Under the pieces are notes generated by a model, which did no database searches, was not told the origin of the DNA, and saw only the letters and a list, made by a program, of their open reading frames with translations. Source: Chamaecyparis obtusa (lineage: Eukaryota > Streptophyta > Pinopsida > Cupressales > Cupressaceae). From it: a stretch of 64,000 nt of DNA. Shown here piece by piece: positions 22,591 to 33,764 of the stretch; the stretch's first letter is position 1, and each line of letters begins with the position of its first letter. Where the stretch lies: contig BSBK01003559.1 of NCBI GenBank assembly GCA_027943335.1, positions 682,001 through 746,000 on the forward strand, read 5' to 3'. A program made the position numbers and the translations under genes.

Positions 22591-24260
22591 ACACTCGCAT
22601 TAAAAAAATTGAGCAATTAGTAATACCTAATGACTGGACTTGTTCATGGGTCTTTGATAGGCTGTATTGTTTTCCTGGGAGAGGTGATTCTCCTTTTGTA
22701 ACTGCCCCTGGTTCGAGCCAGCCAAAAACCTTAATTATTATGAAGAAGAACATAACCTTATCATTGATCATTAAAAAAAGACTATTTGTCAATCATAAAA
22801 ATGCCAACTAATTTTTTTTCACCAAGGATGCTCTTGCATTAATTGTTACTTAAATGCTCTTGCATTAATTGTTACTTATAGTCATCAATTGTATTCCACA
22901 TAAGTATATTCTTCTATTTTCATAGAATCTTCATGATGCACTGCCAATCCTCATTGTCTTCAATATTACACATTTGTCCAACCAAGCATATTTGCAACTA
23001 AAACAATCAAAACTCTTGATGTAAATGACCCTTGTAGCAAGATTTGCTATCCTTCTTGAATTGTCCAGATGGAGAAAATAGATGAGTTAAATTTTTAATG
23101 CTTTCATTTGTCCTTTTCTCCTCGAGCTAGTACTAAAGCGTTGTGCTACTATAAGAGAACTACCAACAACCTTTGCTATTCTTTTACTCAATATATTCAA
23201 GGCTCACGAGTATCTTCCTTCAAAGCCTTGACAAATCCTCTAGTGGACTCATTCAAACCATCAAAAAGAAGAAACAAATTCTGCAAACCAACTAGTCTCT
23301 AGGTGAAGAAATTGTTTAAAACAATTGGTGTGGGAAATTTATGTTTAATAGTATGTTGCAATACGTTGTTGTTTCATATTCTCAAAACTCAAGTAGTCCT
23401 AGGTATAAACTTTATAACCTCAACGCTCTAGTAAAACATAGGGGGTTGGAGTTTGAGCTGAACCTCCATAGGTTTGCATGGGTTTTGTTGATACAGGTTA
23501 GTTAGCGAAAATATCATGGTTCACTACAATCTAATCAAAAAGAAATATTCCAAAAAATGCAATCACAAATTTGTAACTGGGTCTTGTATTGAATACATCA
23601 GAATTGTCTTCGGACATGTGGTGTCATTGTTTGAACACTTTGTTGGTGACGCGGCCACCAAGGTTCAAACCCCTGTTGGGCCACTGAGCTCACAGGCATT
23701 GTGTCTTTGCCCGACCATTAAGCTCCCAAGTTTGAACAAATGTGGGGATGAGTTCTCCCATTTGTGGCCTCACCCATTCATAGCTCCAAGTCAAAAGTGG
23801 TTCATGTTGAGCCGAAGGGTGTGTCATGCCAGCGTCATTGATCACGTTAAGAAGTTTACCAGGCACTATCTAAAAAAAGAATATGTCAGAGTGCTGATTC
23901 CGAAGGTCATGCACAACTCCTTAAACCAAGATAAAGCAAGTAAATGTGATAGAAAATCTGTTTAATTTGTTCAGTATCAAACCAGATCAATCTTGCTATT
24001 GGAGATTTAAGCAAGATGAAGAACAAAGGAAACTATGGTACATGACTAGCACCATTGAAAATAACAAATTCTTCTAAAAGGGAACTCTATTTTGATTATT
24101 TAGTGATGCATGACTACACTCGGGACTGCAATTTGTGTATGAACTGTAAGGAGTTATGAAAGCAAATCTCTGGCAAAGTCATGGATTGTAGAAAAAAGTG
24201 GAATTTGGCAGAAATTGTGATGAAAGCATAAGGACCATTTCTTTTTCAGACATAATGACC
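22591..24260. other. Unassigned sequence with short tandem repeat and Pol III-like B boxes
   Basis: A 26-bp unit (ATGCTCTTGCATTAATTG then TTACTTAA) is repeated at 22828-22853 and 22854-22879. GGTTCGAGCC near 22710 and GGTTCAAACCCC near 23662 match the tRNA B box consensus GGTTCRANNCC and could mark decayed tRNA-derived SINEs, but no convincing A box or tRNA fold was found. A 149-codon frame at 23516-23965 overlaps the second site and has no recognisable domain. Confidence 0.35.

Positions 24261-24303
<43 letters not shown>
24261..24303. repeat. Compound microsatellite (TA)10 (GA)11
   Basis: A pure TA run (24261-24280) passes directly into a pure GA run (24281-24302). It is flanked by near-identical words, ATAATGACCTATATAT before and GTAATGACCTACATAT after, so it may have expanded within a small duplicated segment. 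Confidence 0.95.
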
Positions 24304-26461
24304 TAATGACCTACATATATAGAAAATGTAAATTAGCAAATTGGAAATTAGGGAATATGCAACGCGGTCTTGTAAAACAAAATGAGAAAGGCCATGAGTC
24401 TCATAAAATTAAATGAGAAAGGCTAATAATCAATATGGTAGCAAGTAAAAATCAATATAATTATTAATAATTATTCTATGCAGTGTCAAATTCAGTATCT
24501 GCTCAGGAGAGATGAAAATGAGACAAGAAAAGAACTAGAGAACCAATATCATTAGGTCTACTCATATACCAGGATGCAGTCTGTCCTCCAAAGGACGAGT
24601 TCTAAAGTAGAATACACAGCCACAGATCATTTGTGAGATTTGATGTAATTCCCAATATTCAATGAAAAGTTAAAAGCATCACAAAAAAATGTCTACGAAC
24701 CGTAATTTAGCTCCTTGGCCATGGAACATCAAGGAGTCAATACAGTTCCTAAAAGAAAAATATCTCCATATCTAGTGCTAAAATTACCATAAACAAGTAG
24801 TCCACAAAAAAAATTGTAAATTTGCATGACAACTCTTGATTAGATTAAGATCAAGCCTCAATCTTCAACCAAAAGAAGTCATAAAAAAAGCCTGCAAAAC
24901 CTAGAAGCTGGAGGACTCCTTAGTATACGTCATGCAAGTGCCAATTTTCAACCATCAAAAACAGCTCTCCACTCTCATTTGTAAATGATTTGTATCTGCC
25001 AACCATGTCGATCACATTCTATGTCAAATAAAATCATTTGCACGGCTAATTCATGTACAGGAATGAACAATAAAATCACAGTAATGTTTCAAATTTTCAG
25101 TTCATAAAAACAGAAATTGCAACAGCAAATCTGCTGCTCCTACATGGTACTTTTATCTGATAAAGCAAAAGATGCACAAACCAAAAGAGGATCATTAAAA
25201 AATCAAAATAATAATTTTTGAAAATCACATGCAAAAAATATATATGTTTTTAAATACCCCAATAAATGGACTATCTATAACCAGTACTCAGTACTCTTGA
25301 GAGACATCCACTCTTGCAATAATAAAGTTTCCACAATATTCAAAGAGGCTCAGCACACAAGCCCGAGTCATGGCCTGGAATGAGAAAACAAGCCATAAAT
25401 CAATTCACAATATGGCTTGTAAATTATGTGCTCTCAGTCATTGTGGCTAATCTCTGAAGATTGTAAGCATGAAACTTGTAATTCAAAAATACCTTAGGAG
25501 ATGCCTGCCTACATATTTACAAGGACTGATTATGGATAAGTCATACAGACATTGACAAAAAAATGTAAACATCTTACCTAAAGCAGAATTCATTCACAAA
25601 TAAAGATGGATACAAAAATGGGCAACCAAAAACATAAAAACATAATACTTAATTATTCAAGATGGAGATATGATTGAATAGTGAATACTTAATACTCTTG
25701 AGTTGTACAACTCACAATTGAAGGAAAGACAGTACAGTCATGATTGAATAGTGACAGATGACAACAGTAGAAGTTGGGTTTCATAAGTATTGCGAACTTC
25801 AGAGAAACATTAAGAACAGTTGTGAACAATGATTCTAGCCCGAAACAATGGTAACAGAAGAACTGCATATACATATGGCATTTTAGTGATCAATTTCACA
25901 AATGCACATTTTGAGGCTTGCCACTACAAAAAAATTCATTATCAGACACCGTGCATTAACTACAGATTTAATTCATCACTAAGCTGTGCGGCACCTGGCA
26001 GCCAGCCCCCTTCACGAAAAATTGCACTTATGCATGAAAGTAAACAAAGTCACCAACTGAAACTCAATCTTCAAAAGATGGACAGCAAAAGCAAATTGAA
26101 AAACTGATGTTAAGTGGCCCTATCTATAACATAGAAATCTACCCATAAACTTGTGAAAAAACTAACCTGCTGTAACCCTAAATGAAAATGACAAGTATAA
26201 TGAATGGCGGCAATGGGGACTGTAACAGGTGTGTATTACAAAAAATAGCATTTGAACTGGAAAATTATTTCAGAAAAATGACATAATTCAGTCATAAAAT
26301 TAAAAGTCTTTGAATAGCTCATAACAGAAATCAGACTAATGCAATAAAACTCCAATCTTCGTATTCAAAGAATAATTTTTCATGAAGCTAAGAATGTATC
26401 ATGCCACAACCATAACTAATACTGTCCTCTTGTTCCAGAGGCAGGGATTTCATTGCAATTA
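24304..26461. other. Unassigned sequence downstream of the UBA2c-like gene
   Basis: No coding frame or mobile-element domain was recognised. It lies on the 3' side of the minus-strand UBA2c-like gene, and genes of this family often have spliced 3'-UTRs, so part of it could be transcribed. That is inference only. Confidence 0.4.
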
Positions 26462-26838
26462 AGTAGATATTTATAATTGTGATATTGCTATCAGGATTCA
26501 ACTGCATAGTTTTTGAGTCAAACTCATTGATCCATGTTTCATAAGTAGTGGTTCACAAAAACCCATCTCTCCTGAGAATGAATGGAATGCTTAGCACTCA
26601 TTGCATCTAGGTGATGCTCACAAGGGTGAAGTGACCTCCTAGAAAGGCCTGATGATACACCCTTGTGAGCATCACTTAGATGCAATGAGTGCTAAATGTT
26701 CCATTCATTCTCATGAGAAATGGGTTCTTGTGAACCACTACTCATGAAACATGGCTCAATGAGTTAGACTTAAAAACTAAACAATTGAATCCTAATAGCA
26801 ATATCACAATTTGACTTGCTGTGGAAAATATCTCCTAG
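26462..26838. repeat. Large inverted repeat (153-bp arms) of a 5S-derived element
   Basis: The left arm 26476-26628 is the imperfect reverse complement of the right arm 26658-26810, around a 29-bp spacer. Weaker pairing extends outward to about 26462 and 26838. Landmarks of the right arm are CACCCTTGTGAGCATCAC, AGATGCAATGAGTGCTAA, TTCCATTCATTCTCATGAG, GGTTCTTGTGAACCACTA and AGCAATATCACAAT. The spacer contains GTGACCTCCTAGAAAGGCCTG, a fragment of 5S rRNA (box C region, plus sense). The same unit occurs once more at 27275-27540. A transcript across this region would fold into a long hairpin. Confidence 0.85.
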
Positions 26839-27274
26839 TTAGAGATTCTATTCCATACAATTTGAAAACAGCAATATGAGCAATATTGAGTTACTATGCA
26901 AGGAGCAGGGTTGTGGAGTCATGGAGTACAACATATCAGAGTGTGAACAATGGAGATCATTCAAGAATAAATTAAAGGACAGAGTTAATGAGCTTTAAGT
27001 TATTGGTAAAGTTGAAGGTGTCATTATGACTGCCACCAGATGACTTGAATATTGTCAATGTTACCTTATAAGGGCTGCATCTTTGTTATGCTGTTCTACG
27101 TCATGTTTTGGTGCTTGCTATCAGGCTTTTCATATGTCTCTGTTCAGAATCGGTATCTCTATTCCATACAACATGATGAGCTAAAGCGGCCCTACAATGA
27201 ATGGTTCGTAAGGCACAACATTTGCTAGGTTTTGCAAATAGGGTAACAAACGAAGTGGACTTAACCTTGGAAGA

Positions 27275-27540
27275 AACTACATGGTTAAGTGCGCTTGAGT
27301 TAGCGCAATACTGGGACGGGTGACCTCCTAGGAAGCCCTGATACTTCACCCCTGTGAGCATCACATAGATGAGATGACTACTAAGTGTTCCATTTTTTTC
27401 ATGAGAGATGGGTTCTTGTGAACCACTGCTCATGAAATATGGGTCAATGTCACAATGAGGTTGACTTGAAAACTACACAGTTGAATCTCGATAGCAACAT
27501 CACAATTTGACTCACTGTGGAAAATATCTCCTACATATCA
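27275..27540 (+). mobile_element. 5S rRNA-derived repeat, Cassandra-like TRIM LTR
   Basis: 27283-27352 matches the 3' half of plant 5S rRNA: GGTTAAGTGCGCTTGAG (normally GTTAAGCGTGCTTGGG), GCGCAATACTGGGACGGGTG and ACCTCCTAGGAAGCCCTGAT. These cover the A box, intermediate element and C box of the internal Pol III promoter. The tail to 27540 is not 5S and matches the arms of the inverted repeat at 26462-26838. A 5S segment followed by unrelated sequence is the mark of Cassandra TRIM LTRs; a 5S-derived SINE is the alternative. The word GAGCTAAAGCGG upstream at about 27178 also recalls such leaders. It is not a functional 5S gene because the 5' half is absent and the box regions carry changes. Confidence 0.7.
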
Positions 27541-28901
27541 GATATTTATAATGTTGCCCAGGGCTCAAGGTGTACTGATAATAGGAGGTATTTGTAAGAA
27601 CATGATACAGAAATTTGAATTACCTCACTGCAATATAAGGTCACCCATATCTCCAACAGATCTGTGGCAAGGTTGTGATGTAGCAATAATGAAGTACATT
27701 TTTGCTCAAACTATTAAATACAGAGAATCAACAAAAAATACAGGAAAACAGATTAAAAAAGGAACACAAAAGATACATCAACAACAAAAACAAGTTGAAG
27801 CACACCAGGTGTAGGTGGATTGGTAAAGCCCAGTTTATTCTTGAGCTTGGTCAGAAGGTAAACACCTGATGGTTACAGAATTTGAACAGCATATACATAA
27901 GTTAAAGTGAAGAAGTTTTCTTGTCACTGTAACCAAAGTATCACATGCCATTTTGTAGCTATATGCATTATTGTCAAAGGGTTTGAGGCACAATGATAAT
28001 GGGGGATTCTAGTAAAAGTATTGTTATAATAATGTGATAAATTTGAGTCTAACCATTTTTACAAATTATAAGATTAAAGGATGTTATTCAAGCTTACCGC
28101 AATAAAGGCACCCATCATAACCAACCAGAATAGGCCAAAAAACAAAAGAAGCAAAAAAAAAATACTAAAAGTACTGAATGCTCAATAGGTATCTGAACTA
28201 CAGAAAAGAATTAGTTCAAATAAAAATGCAAAATACAATCCTCGTCTATGGCGGGATGAATCATAAAAATCAAAGTTGTGGGTTAGAGCTGAACAACACC
28301 TGAGCTCCCATGATTTAACTCCGAATCTTGGGCACTGCATAACAACAAAAGAACAAGGCCACAAAAAAAATTGTGACCTAGAAATACAATGAACAAATGA
28401 TAATGCCAACATGTGATCACTGGTTACTGACCTGCTCCTTAGCATCTTTAACAAATGCATGAATGCCACATGTGAAACTGTAGTTATGTATCATGATGGT
28501 ACTTCTGATACGTTTGCCACAAACTAAGCCACCCTCGGTCAGTGGCTTCTTGCTTGAAAATACACTAGTTTTTACTATATTCGATGTCAGAATGTGCTAC
28601 CTTGCACCATGCTCCATTTGCATTTGCACAAACAATAACTCCCCAAACAATAAAACCATGTGATAACTAATCATGCAAGCAAATTCGCAAGTGAAAGACA
28701 CGAGAATTCATAGACAGAATTCTGAAAATCAAAATCAGTGAAGGCAAATATGAAACCAAAATAAAAGAAATGAAAGTTCATCCTTGCCAAACAATGAAGT
28801 ATAATCCAAAAAAGGACATTTAAGCATTATATTTGTAAACCTTGGTAGTTGAAACTAAAACAATGTAGGTGGCAGGAGAATTAGGAAAAAAAAAGACAAA
28901 C
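27541..28901. other. 3' flank / possible 3'-UTR region of the UBA2c-like gene
   Basis: No separate gene is visible. On the minus strand around 28434, GGAGCAG|GTCAGTA resembles an exon end with a donor site, which would fit a spliced 3'-UTR of the upstream-coded UBA2c-like mRNA. RNA data would be needed to confirm it. No polyadenylation site was assigned. Confidence 0.35.
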
Positions 28902-30512
28902 CTAGGATGGGTAGTAAGATCGCATTCCAGGGAGGGTCCCTCCTGGAGGAACTCTTAATGGTGGTGATGCTCCTGGATGTTGATTTTGATAGGAAGCAAG
29001 GGCTAGGGCATATTGACTGGCTCCCTCATAAGAAGCATTTTGGGCAACAGATGAACTTTTAGGAATACCATAGAGTGATGATGCACCTCCAATACGGTTA
29101 TACCCAGAAGATCCATATGTATTAACACCATAACCACTTGTACCCAATGACGCCCCGCCAGAAAGGCCTTGTAGAAGAAGTTCACGACCTAAAGATGGCT
29201 GCAGTGAAGAATTTGATGAATGATAAGGGAGGCTGGCTGCAACCAGATCTCTTGACAAACTTGGAAACGCTGCATCATTCAAGCCATAATTACTTACAGC
29301 CGTAGCTGATAAAGCAGATGAATCAGCAACAGCTGCTTGATGTGCTAAAGGAGATGGATTTACCAACCCATGGCCAAATCCACTATATGGCACAGAAGAA
29401 TCCAGAGATGCTAGCTTTAGATTGCCGGTGGGATGCGAATTGGAAAGAGTTTGTCCTGAGCTTATTGTTACACCTTTTTGCTTTTGTCCATCTGTGGCCA
29501 ATTTACAAAATAATTGATTGCCATCTATTGATTTTACAGGATCCTCTGCAGCTTTTCTGCTCGCTTCAACTGTCTTGTATATAATTAATGCATATCCTTT
29601 GCACTTTCCAGTTATCTTATCATAACCAAGTGGCCCTTCTTCAATGTCTCCATACTGGGAAAAAAAGTTAAGCAATTTGGCAGGTTCCATGTCAGTAGGA
29701 ACATTACCTATATAGATTCTCCTAAGTGCTACATCTGGAGAAATGGATTGGATGACCTGTGTATGCTGCTGTATGGGCTGAATAGGCTGTTGCATATGCT
29801 GTATGGACTGCTGAATGGGCTGTATGGGCTGCTGCAAGGGCTGAATGGCCTGCTGCATGGACTGAATAGGGTGCTGCATGGACTGAATGGGCTGCTGCAA
29901 GGGCTGAATGGGCTGCTGTATGGATTGAATAGGGTGCTGCATGGACTGAATGGGCTGTTGCATGGCTTGAATAGGCACAACAGGTTGAATGGGCAGCACA
30001 GGTTGAAATTGTTGGAATTGTTGAAGTTGTTGCAGTTGTTGTATTTGTTGTTGCTGTTGTTGGAGCTGTTGTTGCTGTGGGTTTCCAATAGCAGCTAGGT
30101 TACTTACAGTCATTCTTCCATCTATTTTTTTGCTGGGTTCCTTTAGTGCCTCCAAAGCACCATCAACATGGGCATATATAATAAATCCATATCCCTTATT
30201 CTTACCAGAGGCCCTGTCAACAACAACATTCAAATCCTCAATCTCTCCATGCTGACTAAAGACAGATCTGACTGCCTCTGCAGTGGTATCAAGTCCCAAT
30301 CCTCTAACAAAAATTTTTCTTCGAGATACATCCCTATCTGCAATCTTCTTTGTCTCTTCCAAAACATCAAGATGCCTCAAGGCAGCATGTTTTGCAATCT
30401 CAAAAAGTTGTTCCCTAGTAAAAGGCTCCATCAGTTTGACAACATCTTCTTCTCCAATCGCTGGGGCATCAGAATCCTCAAACTCTTGACGACTTCGCTT
30501 ATTTCCATCCAT
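28902..30512 (-). CDS. UBA2C: UBP1-associated protein 2 (UBA2c-like), two-RRM RNA-binding protein
   Basis: 536 residues in one uninterrupted coding exon. The family binds U-rich RNA in the plant nucleus, associates with the hnRNP-like protein UBP1, and acts in mRNA stability and stress/ABA responses. RRM1 is at residues 65-140 (RNP2 KIFVRGL at 66-72, RNP1 KGYGFIIY at 106-113). RRM2 is at about 264-340 (RNP2 RIYIGNV at 265-271, RNP1 KGYALIIY at 305-312, with EEGPLGYDK as in the family). The N-terminal PFTREQLFEIAKHAALRHLDV helix is also family-typical. Between the RRMs is a Gln-rich linker (146-256), longer than usual, with repeats of the type QQPIQ(S/P)(M/L). The C-terminal 190 residues are Ser/Gly/Ala/Tyr-rich. 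The start is the ATG at 30512 because a 3' splice site (GTACAG) ends two bases upstream; the in-frame ATG at 30575 lies in the intron. Stop TAG at 28904-28902. The gene symbol denotes family likeness. Confidence 0.92.
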   Translation of the reverse strand: MDGNKRSRQEFEDSDAPAIGEEDVVKLMEPFTREQLFEIAKHAALRHLDVLEETKKIADRDVSRRKIFVRGLGLDTTAEAVRSVFSQHGEIEDLNVVVDRASGKNKGYGFIIYAHVDGALEALKEPSKKIDGRMTVSNLAAIGNPQQQQLQQQQQQIQQLQQLQQFQQFQPVLPIQPVVPIQAMQQPIQSMQHPIQSIQQPIQPLQQPIQSMQHPIQSMQQAIQPLQQPIQPIQQSIQHMQQPIQPIQQHTQVIQSISPDVALRRIYIGNVPTDMEPAKLLNFFSQYGDIEEGPLGYDKITGKCKGYALIIYKTVEASRKAAEDPVKSIDGNQLFCKLATDGQKQKGVTISSGQTLSNSHPTGNLKLASLDSSVPYSGFGHGLVNPSPLAHQAAVADSSALSATAVSNYGLNDAAFPSLSRDLVAASLPYHSSNSSLQPSLGRELLLQGLSGGASLGTSGYGVNTYGSSGYNRIGGASSLYGIPKSSSVAQNASYEGASQYALALASYQNQHPGASPPLRVPPGGTLPGMRSYYPS

Positions 30513-30514
30513 TT

Positions 30515-32048
30515 CTGTACCACAAAAAAAGACCCAGTGGGGAACACTATCAGCCAATGTCAATAATTCATTCAACCTTACAAAAAAACAATTGAGTTAA
30601 ACAAACCCAAAAGCAGAATTACTCAAACACCACACTGCATTTGAAATCGTTACACAAAATCAAATAAGTTTTTCAGTGACAAAATATAAAATTTTGTATG
30701 GTTCAGAAATTTACTCATTGAGTGAATTGTTTATTTTACAGATGCTAGATAGGAGATTATCATTTTAGCTAGGTAGAAGGAAACAAACTTCCTGGACAAC
30801 TACATTCTCTAGCCAGGAATGATAGAGAGACAGTAGCAAAGATAATGGCCACTGAGCACCTGATATTTAAACAAAGAAAGTCCTATACACAATTGGAAGC
30901 ATTGAGAAATTTTAGGTCAGATTTTCAACATGTTATGGAGAGTCTAACAAAAAAAGTTTGACCTCTTGATCATGCACCATATGTAATGTAACTAGAAACA
31001 TCATAAGGCAAGTTTTGGAGGATGCTCAATTGAGTGACTTAGTTTCATTTTGACAGGGTAAAATCAAACATGCTATAGACAAAACTGAGCATGTATTTGC
31101 ACAGTTGGTATCCATACCCTAATACTAAAACGTCACATGCACGACCTGTAATGTGACTTTATTAAGATTGGTACTGAAATTTGTTTTGATTATAAAACTT
31201 AAAAGCAGTAAACTTGTTGTACTTAAACTTGTTTTCTGCCGTTTGGCATGCTAATCAAATGGATTTTCAAGAGAAAGAAAAAAAAAATGTTAATGTTTTT
31301 TTAGGTAAATATTTTTGCATAGACCTGTAAGCCTGTTTGTCTATTAAAAGGTGTTTATCCTTTTGTAACTGGACGGGGTCAGAACCTAAAGTTATACGAT
31401 ACAATCATACATGGTTAGCATTTTCATCCCCACTGTGATCAGATGTTTCCTCCATTTTTATCACAATCTGTGTGGGGCACCTAATGGGTTTGAAATGCCT
31501 CAGTCTCACTCGACCAGCGTAATGCAATCGAGTACCAAAACTGAAACACTTATGTACATCAAAGTTTTTGATCTAACAAAATCCTTTTTTAGTTTTTTTG
31601 TTATTCTTCTAATCCGATCTCTTTTTTTCAATTGCCCGAGTATTTTCTATCTTCAAACAAATTGAACTGAAAAGAACAAAACTCTGGACACAATATATCT
31701 GCATAACTGTCATGCTACTAAAATTTTGATTGGTGAAGATCATATTTATAATCGTTTTTTAGACGAAGTCTGTCTCATAGCAGCTAAATGGAGATTAAGG
31801 AAGAAGTCTTAGTTGGCTTTTTTGGCTTCAAAAGGCCTCGACACGAGTCCCAAATAAACCAAATCCTGCATCTTATGGATGTGACCGTTATGCTATTGCG
31901 CTATAGTTCCAAAATGGTAACTTCTCCTAGTTGATTAAGCTAACGCCCAATAACTCCAATCCAAACAAAACATAGATTGTGCTTCAACAGTTAAACCCAA
32001 TGCAAGATAGAATGAAAAGGAAGCCCAATAGAGAAGATTTTGACATAC
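30515..32048 (-). other. Probable 5'-UTR intron of the UBA2c-like gene
   Basis: On the minus strand a donor GGG|GTATGTC is at 32048 and an acceptor TTTTTTTGTGGTACAG ends at 30515, directly before the ATG. The ~1.53-kb interval has no coding frame. A long leader intron ending at the start codon would explain why the first ATG of the open frame (30575) is not used. Splice sites were read by eye. Confidence 0.6.
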
Positions 32049-32478
32049 CCCAGATTTTGCTGAGACGCTGAAACCTACCAAAAAATTTCTTTGCTCCGAA
32101 CCCTTACTCGGTGGGACGTCTCTCTCAATTGACAGAAACCTTAAACCCTAGCCGCAGAAAAATCGCAAACCCTAACAAATGCTTCCCACTTCCAGAAGTA
32201 TAAGAAATAGATCGATAACTGAGCCAAAATTCATTAGATATCTTGCTCAAATTAATACTTGGTCATCCAAAAAACCAGAGGGATTCAACACAATAGAACG
32301 AAATCAAAACCTCTAGCTCGCCACACTAAAGCAACGCCTCGCCAATTAAGCAGCCGCAATAACACGGCAAATACTCCAATTAAAGAAAAGAATTGCCCAG
32401 CGTAATGAGGAGTTAAGAAGGGCACAAATAAGAATTTTAAAAAAAAGGATAAATGAAAATACCAAAAACGGAGAGACA
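32049..32478 (-). other. Probable leader exon (5'-UTR) of the UBA2c-like gene
   Basis: On the minus strand the exon would start about 30 bases below a TATA box and run through CT-rich leader sequence with CTAGGGTTT (telo-box-like, near 32145) and AAACCCT/AGGGTTT words, both common in plant 5'-UTRs of RNA-metabolism genes, to the donor at 32048. The transcription start is inferred from the TATA position. Confidence 0.45.
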
Positions 32479-32505
32479 AAAATGTGGAGAGCAATAGATG
32501 CTTGC

Positions 32506-32513
32506 TATATATA
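32506..32513 (-). promoter_or_regulatory. TATA box of the UBA2c-like gene
   Basis: On the minus strand the sequence reads GTGTATATATAGCAAG, a strong plant TATA box, placed so that transcription would start near 32475-32480 and run into the leader exon. The 5' LTR of the Tat element begins at 32809, about 300 bases upstream, and the duplicated 164-bp flank begins at 32645, about 130 bases upstream, so promoter elements further out may have been displaced. Confidence 0.6.
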
Positions 32514-32644
32514 CACAAAATTAATCTTGCCTTTCGACATATGGCTGAGGATGATCCAGCATAGGTTTCATGGGGAGCTCGTTATAGCAAATTTTGTTAA
32601 GAGGGAAAATATTTTTTTATAATTAAATTTTTATTTTTATAAAA

Positions 32645-32808
32645 TTAGTACTTTATTATAAGGAAGGTGCACTCTATAATATATTGGAGGTTACAAAATT
32701 GTACAATGTAAAAAAAAATTTTAATTTGGAAATATAAATTGTTCAAAATATTTTTTATTATATTAAATACATTCGTTGATTTTTGAGATTTTTTTTGTTG
32801 TTGATGAT
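32645..32808. repeat. Left copy of a duplicated 164-bp target flank
   Basis: This segment, from TTAGTACTTTATTATAAGG to TTGTTGATGAT, is repeated at 43401-43566 after the Tat element, with about six differences, mostly in A/T runs. It ends exactly at the first base of the 5' LTR (TG at 32809). Normal integrase insertion duplicates only about 5 bp. Confidence 0.95.
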
Positions 32809-33742
32809 TGTATACACCTAAAAATGGTCATCTTGACTATTAGCCCTTTTTGCTAAATCATAAATTGTTTATTCTTGATCAAATTTTAGCTCTATCATTT
32901 ATTCTATTATTTTCTATGGGCTAACCATTTTATCCTAAATTTTTATTTAATTAAAAGGAATATTTCCTCCCCTTTTATTAAATAAAAAGCCCCCACTTTT
33001 CCTCTTATCCTAAGTTGCACAAATAAAGTATTATTCTTATTTTATAAAAAGGGAAAAAACACTTTTTGTCTTATATGGACACAAAAGTCAACTTTTATTT
33101 TCTCATTGGAGAATACTTGTGCACATGGATTGCTCCTCTTTCAAGCTCCACCGTTGATTAAATCTTTTGCCTCTTAATCTTCATGGTTCATTCCTTCTCA
33201 TTTCCTTAAAAATGAGAGCTCTCTTCTTCATTCTAGATCCCCAACTTTTTATGATAACTTTATGCTGCAGGATTTCTAGGTCACTTTGGAGCTTTTGAAG
33301 ATTTGGAGCATTCTTAGCATCTACATCTCATTCTTGCATTCTACATCTCATTCTTGCATTCTTAGCTTAGCTTCATATTTATTCTTTCTTAGATTAGCTT
33401 CATTTCTATGCTCTAGATTAGCTCACATAGATTAATTAGCTTGGGTTGTAACACTTGCATATTTTCTTTCATAGCTTAGCTTGCATTTCCATTTCTAGTA
33501 TAGTTGCATTGCATTTTCATTCTTGATTCTTGAGGATATTGGCATTCTTGCCCTTGTCTTCATTGAATCTCTCATTGCATGGTTTACTAGCAAGGTTATA
33601 GGCTAAATAGCTCTAGCTGAGAGCATTCTTAAAAGCCCTTGCACTCCATGCCTAAGGAGCTATGGATCGATTTGTGAGACCTCATTCTTGAATTTCTTTG
33701 CATGTAATGATCCATAGAAGTGTGACACATTTATAGCACACA
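32809..33742 (+). repeat. 5' LTR of the Tat element (934 bp)
   Basis: It starts TGTATACACC and ends GCACACA, then the primer site. It matches 42490-43400 throughout. It holds short tandem words (CTACATCTCATTCTTGCATT-type, about 33321-33360) and many TTAGCTT repeats. The junction with host DNA at 32808/32809 is clean. Confidence 0.92.
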
Positions 33743-33746
33743 TTTT

Positions 33747-33764
33747 TGGTGGCCACCGTGGGGC
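33747..33764 (+). other. Primer binding site of the Tat element
   Basis: TGGTGGCCACCGTGGGGC follows the LTR end after four T residues. It resembles the TGGCGACCGTG(C)GGGG-type sites of plant Tat/Athila elements rather than the tRNA-Met site. The tRNA used is not assigned. Confidence 0.6.

Noticed and set aside
22690..22720. tRNA gene or SINE with B box GGTTCGAGCC
   Set aside because: No matching A box at the right distance, no cloverleaf and no poly(A) end were found.
23640..23700. tRNA gene with B box GGTTCAAACCCC
   Set aside because: No acceptor stem or anticodon arm could be drawn. A decayed SINE is possible but not supported well enough to list.
27283..27352. A functional 5S rRNA gene
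   Set aside because: Only the 3' half of 5S is present, with changes in the promoter boxes, and it continues into a dispersed repeat.
29748..30098. Plus-strand Leu/Gly-rich frame opposite the UBA2c linker
   Set aside because: It is the complement of the CAA/CAG repeats of the Gln-rich linker, so it is a shadow of the real gene.
30513..30575. Upstream ATG giving a 557-residue UBA2c-like protein
   Set aside because: A 3' splice site with a T-rich tract (TTTTTTTGTGGTACAG) ends at 30515, and the extra 21 residues do not look like the family's N terminus. The ATG at 30512 is the better start.
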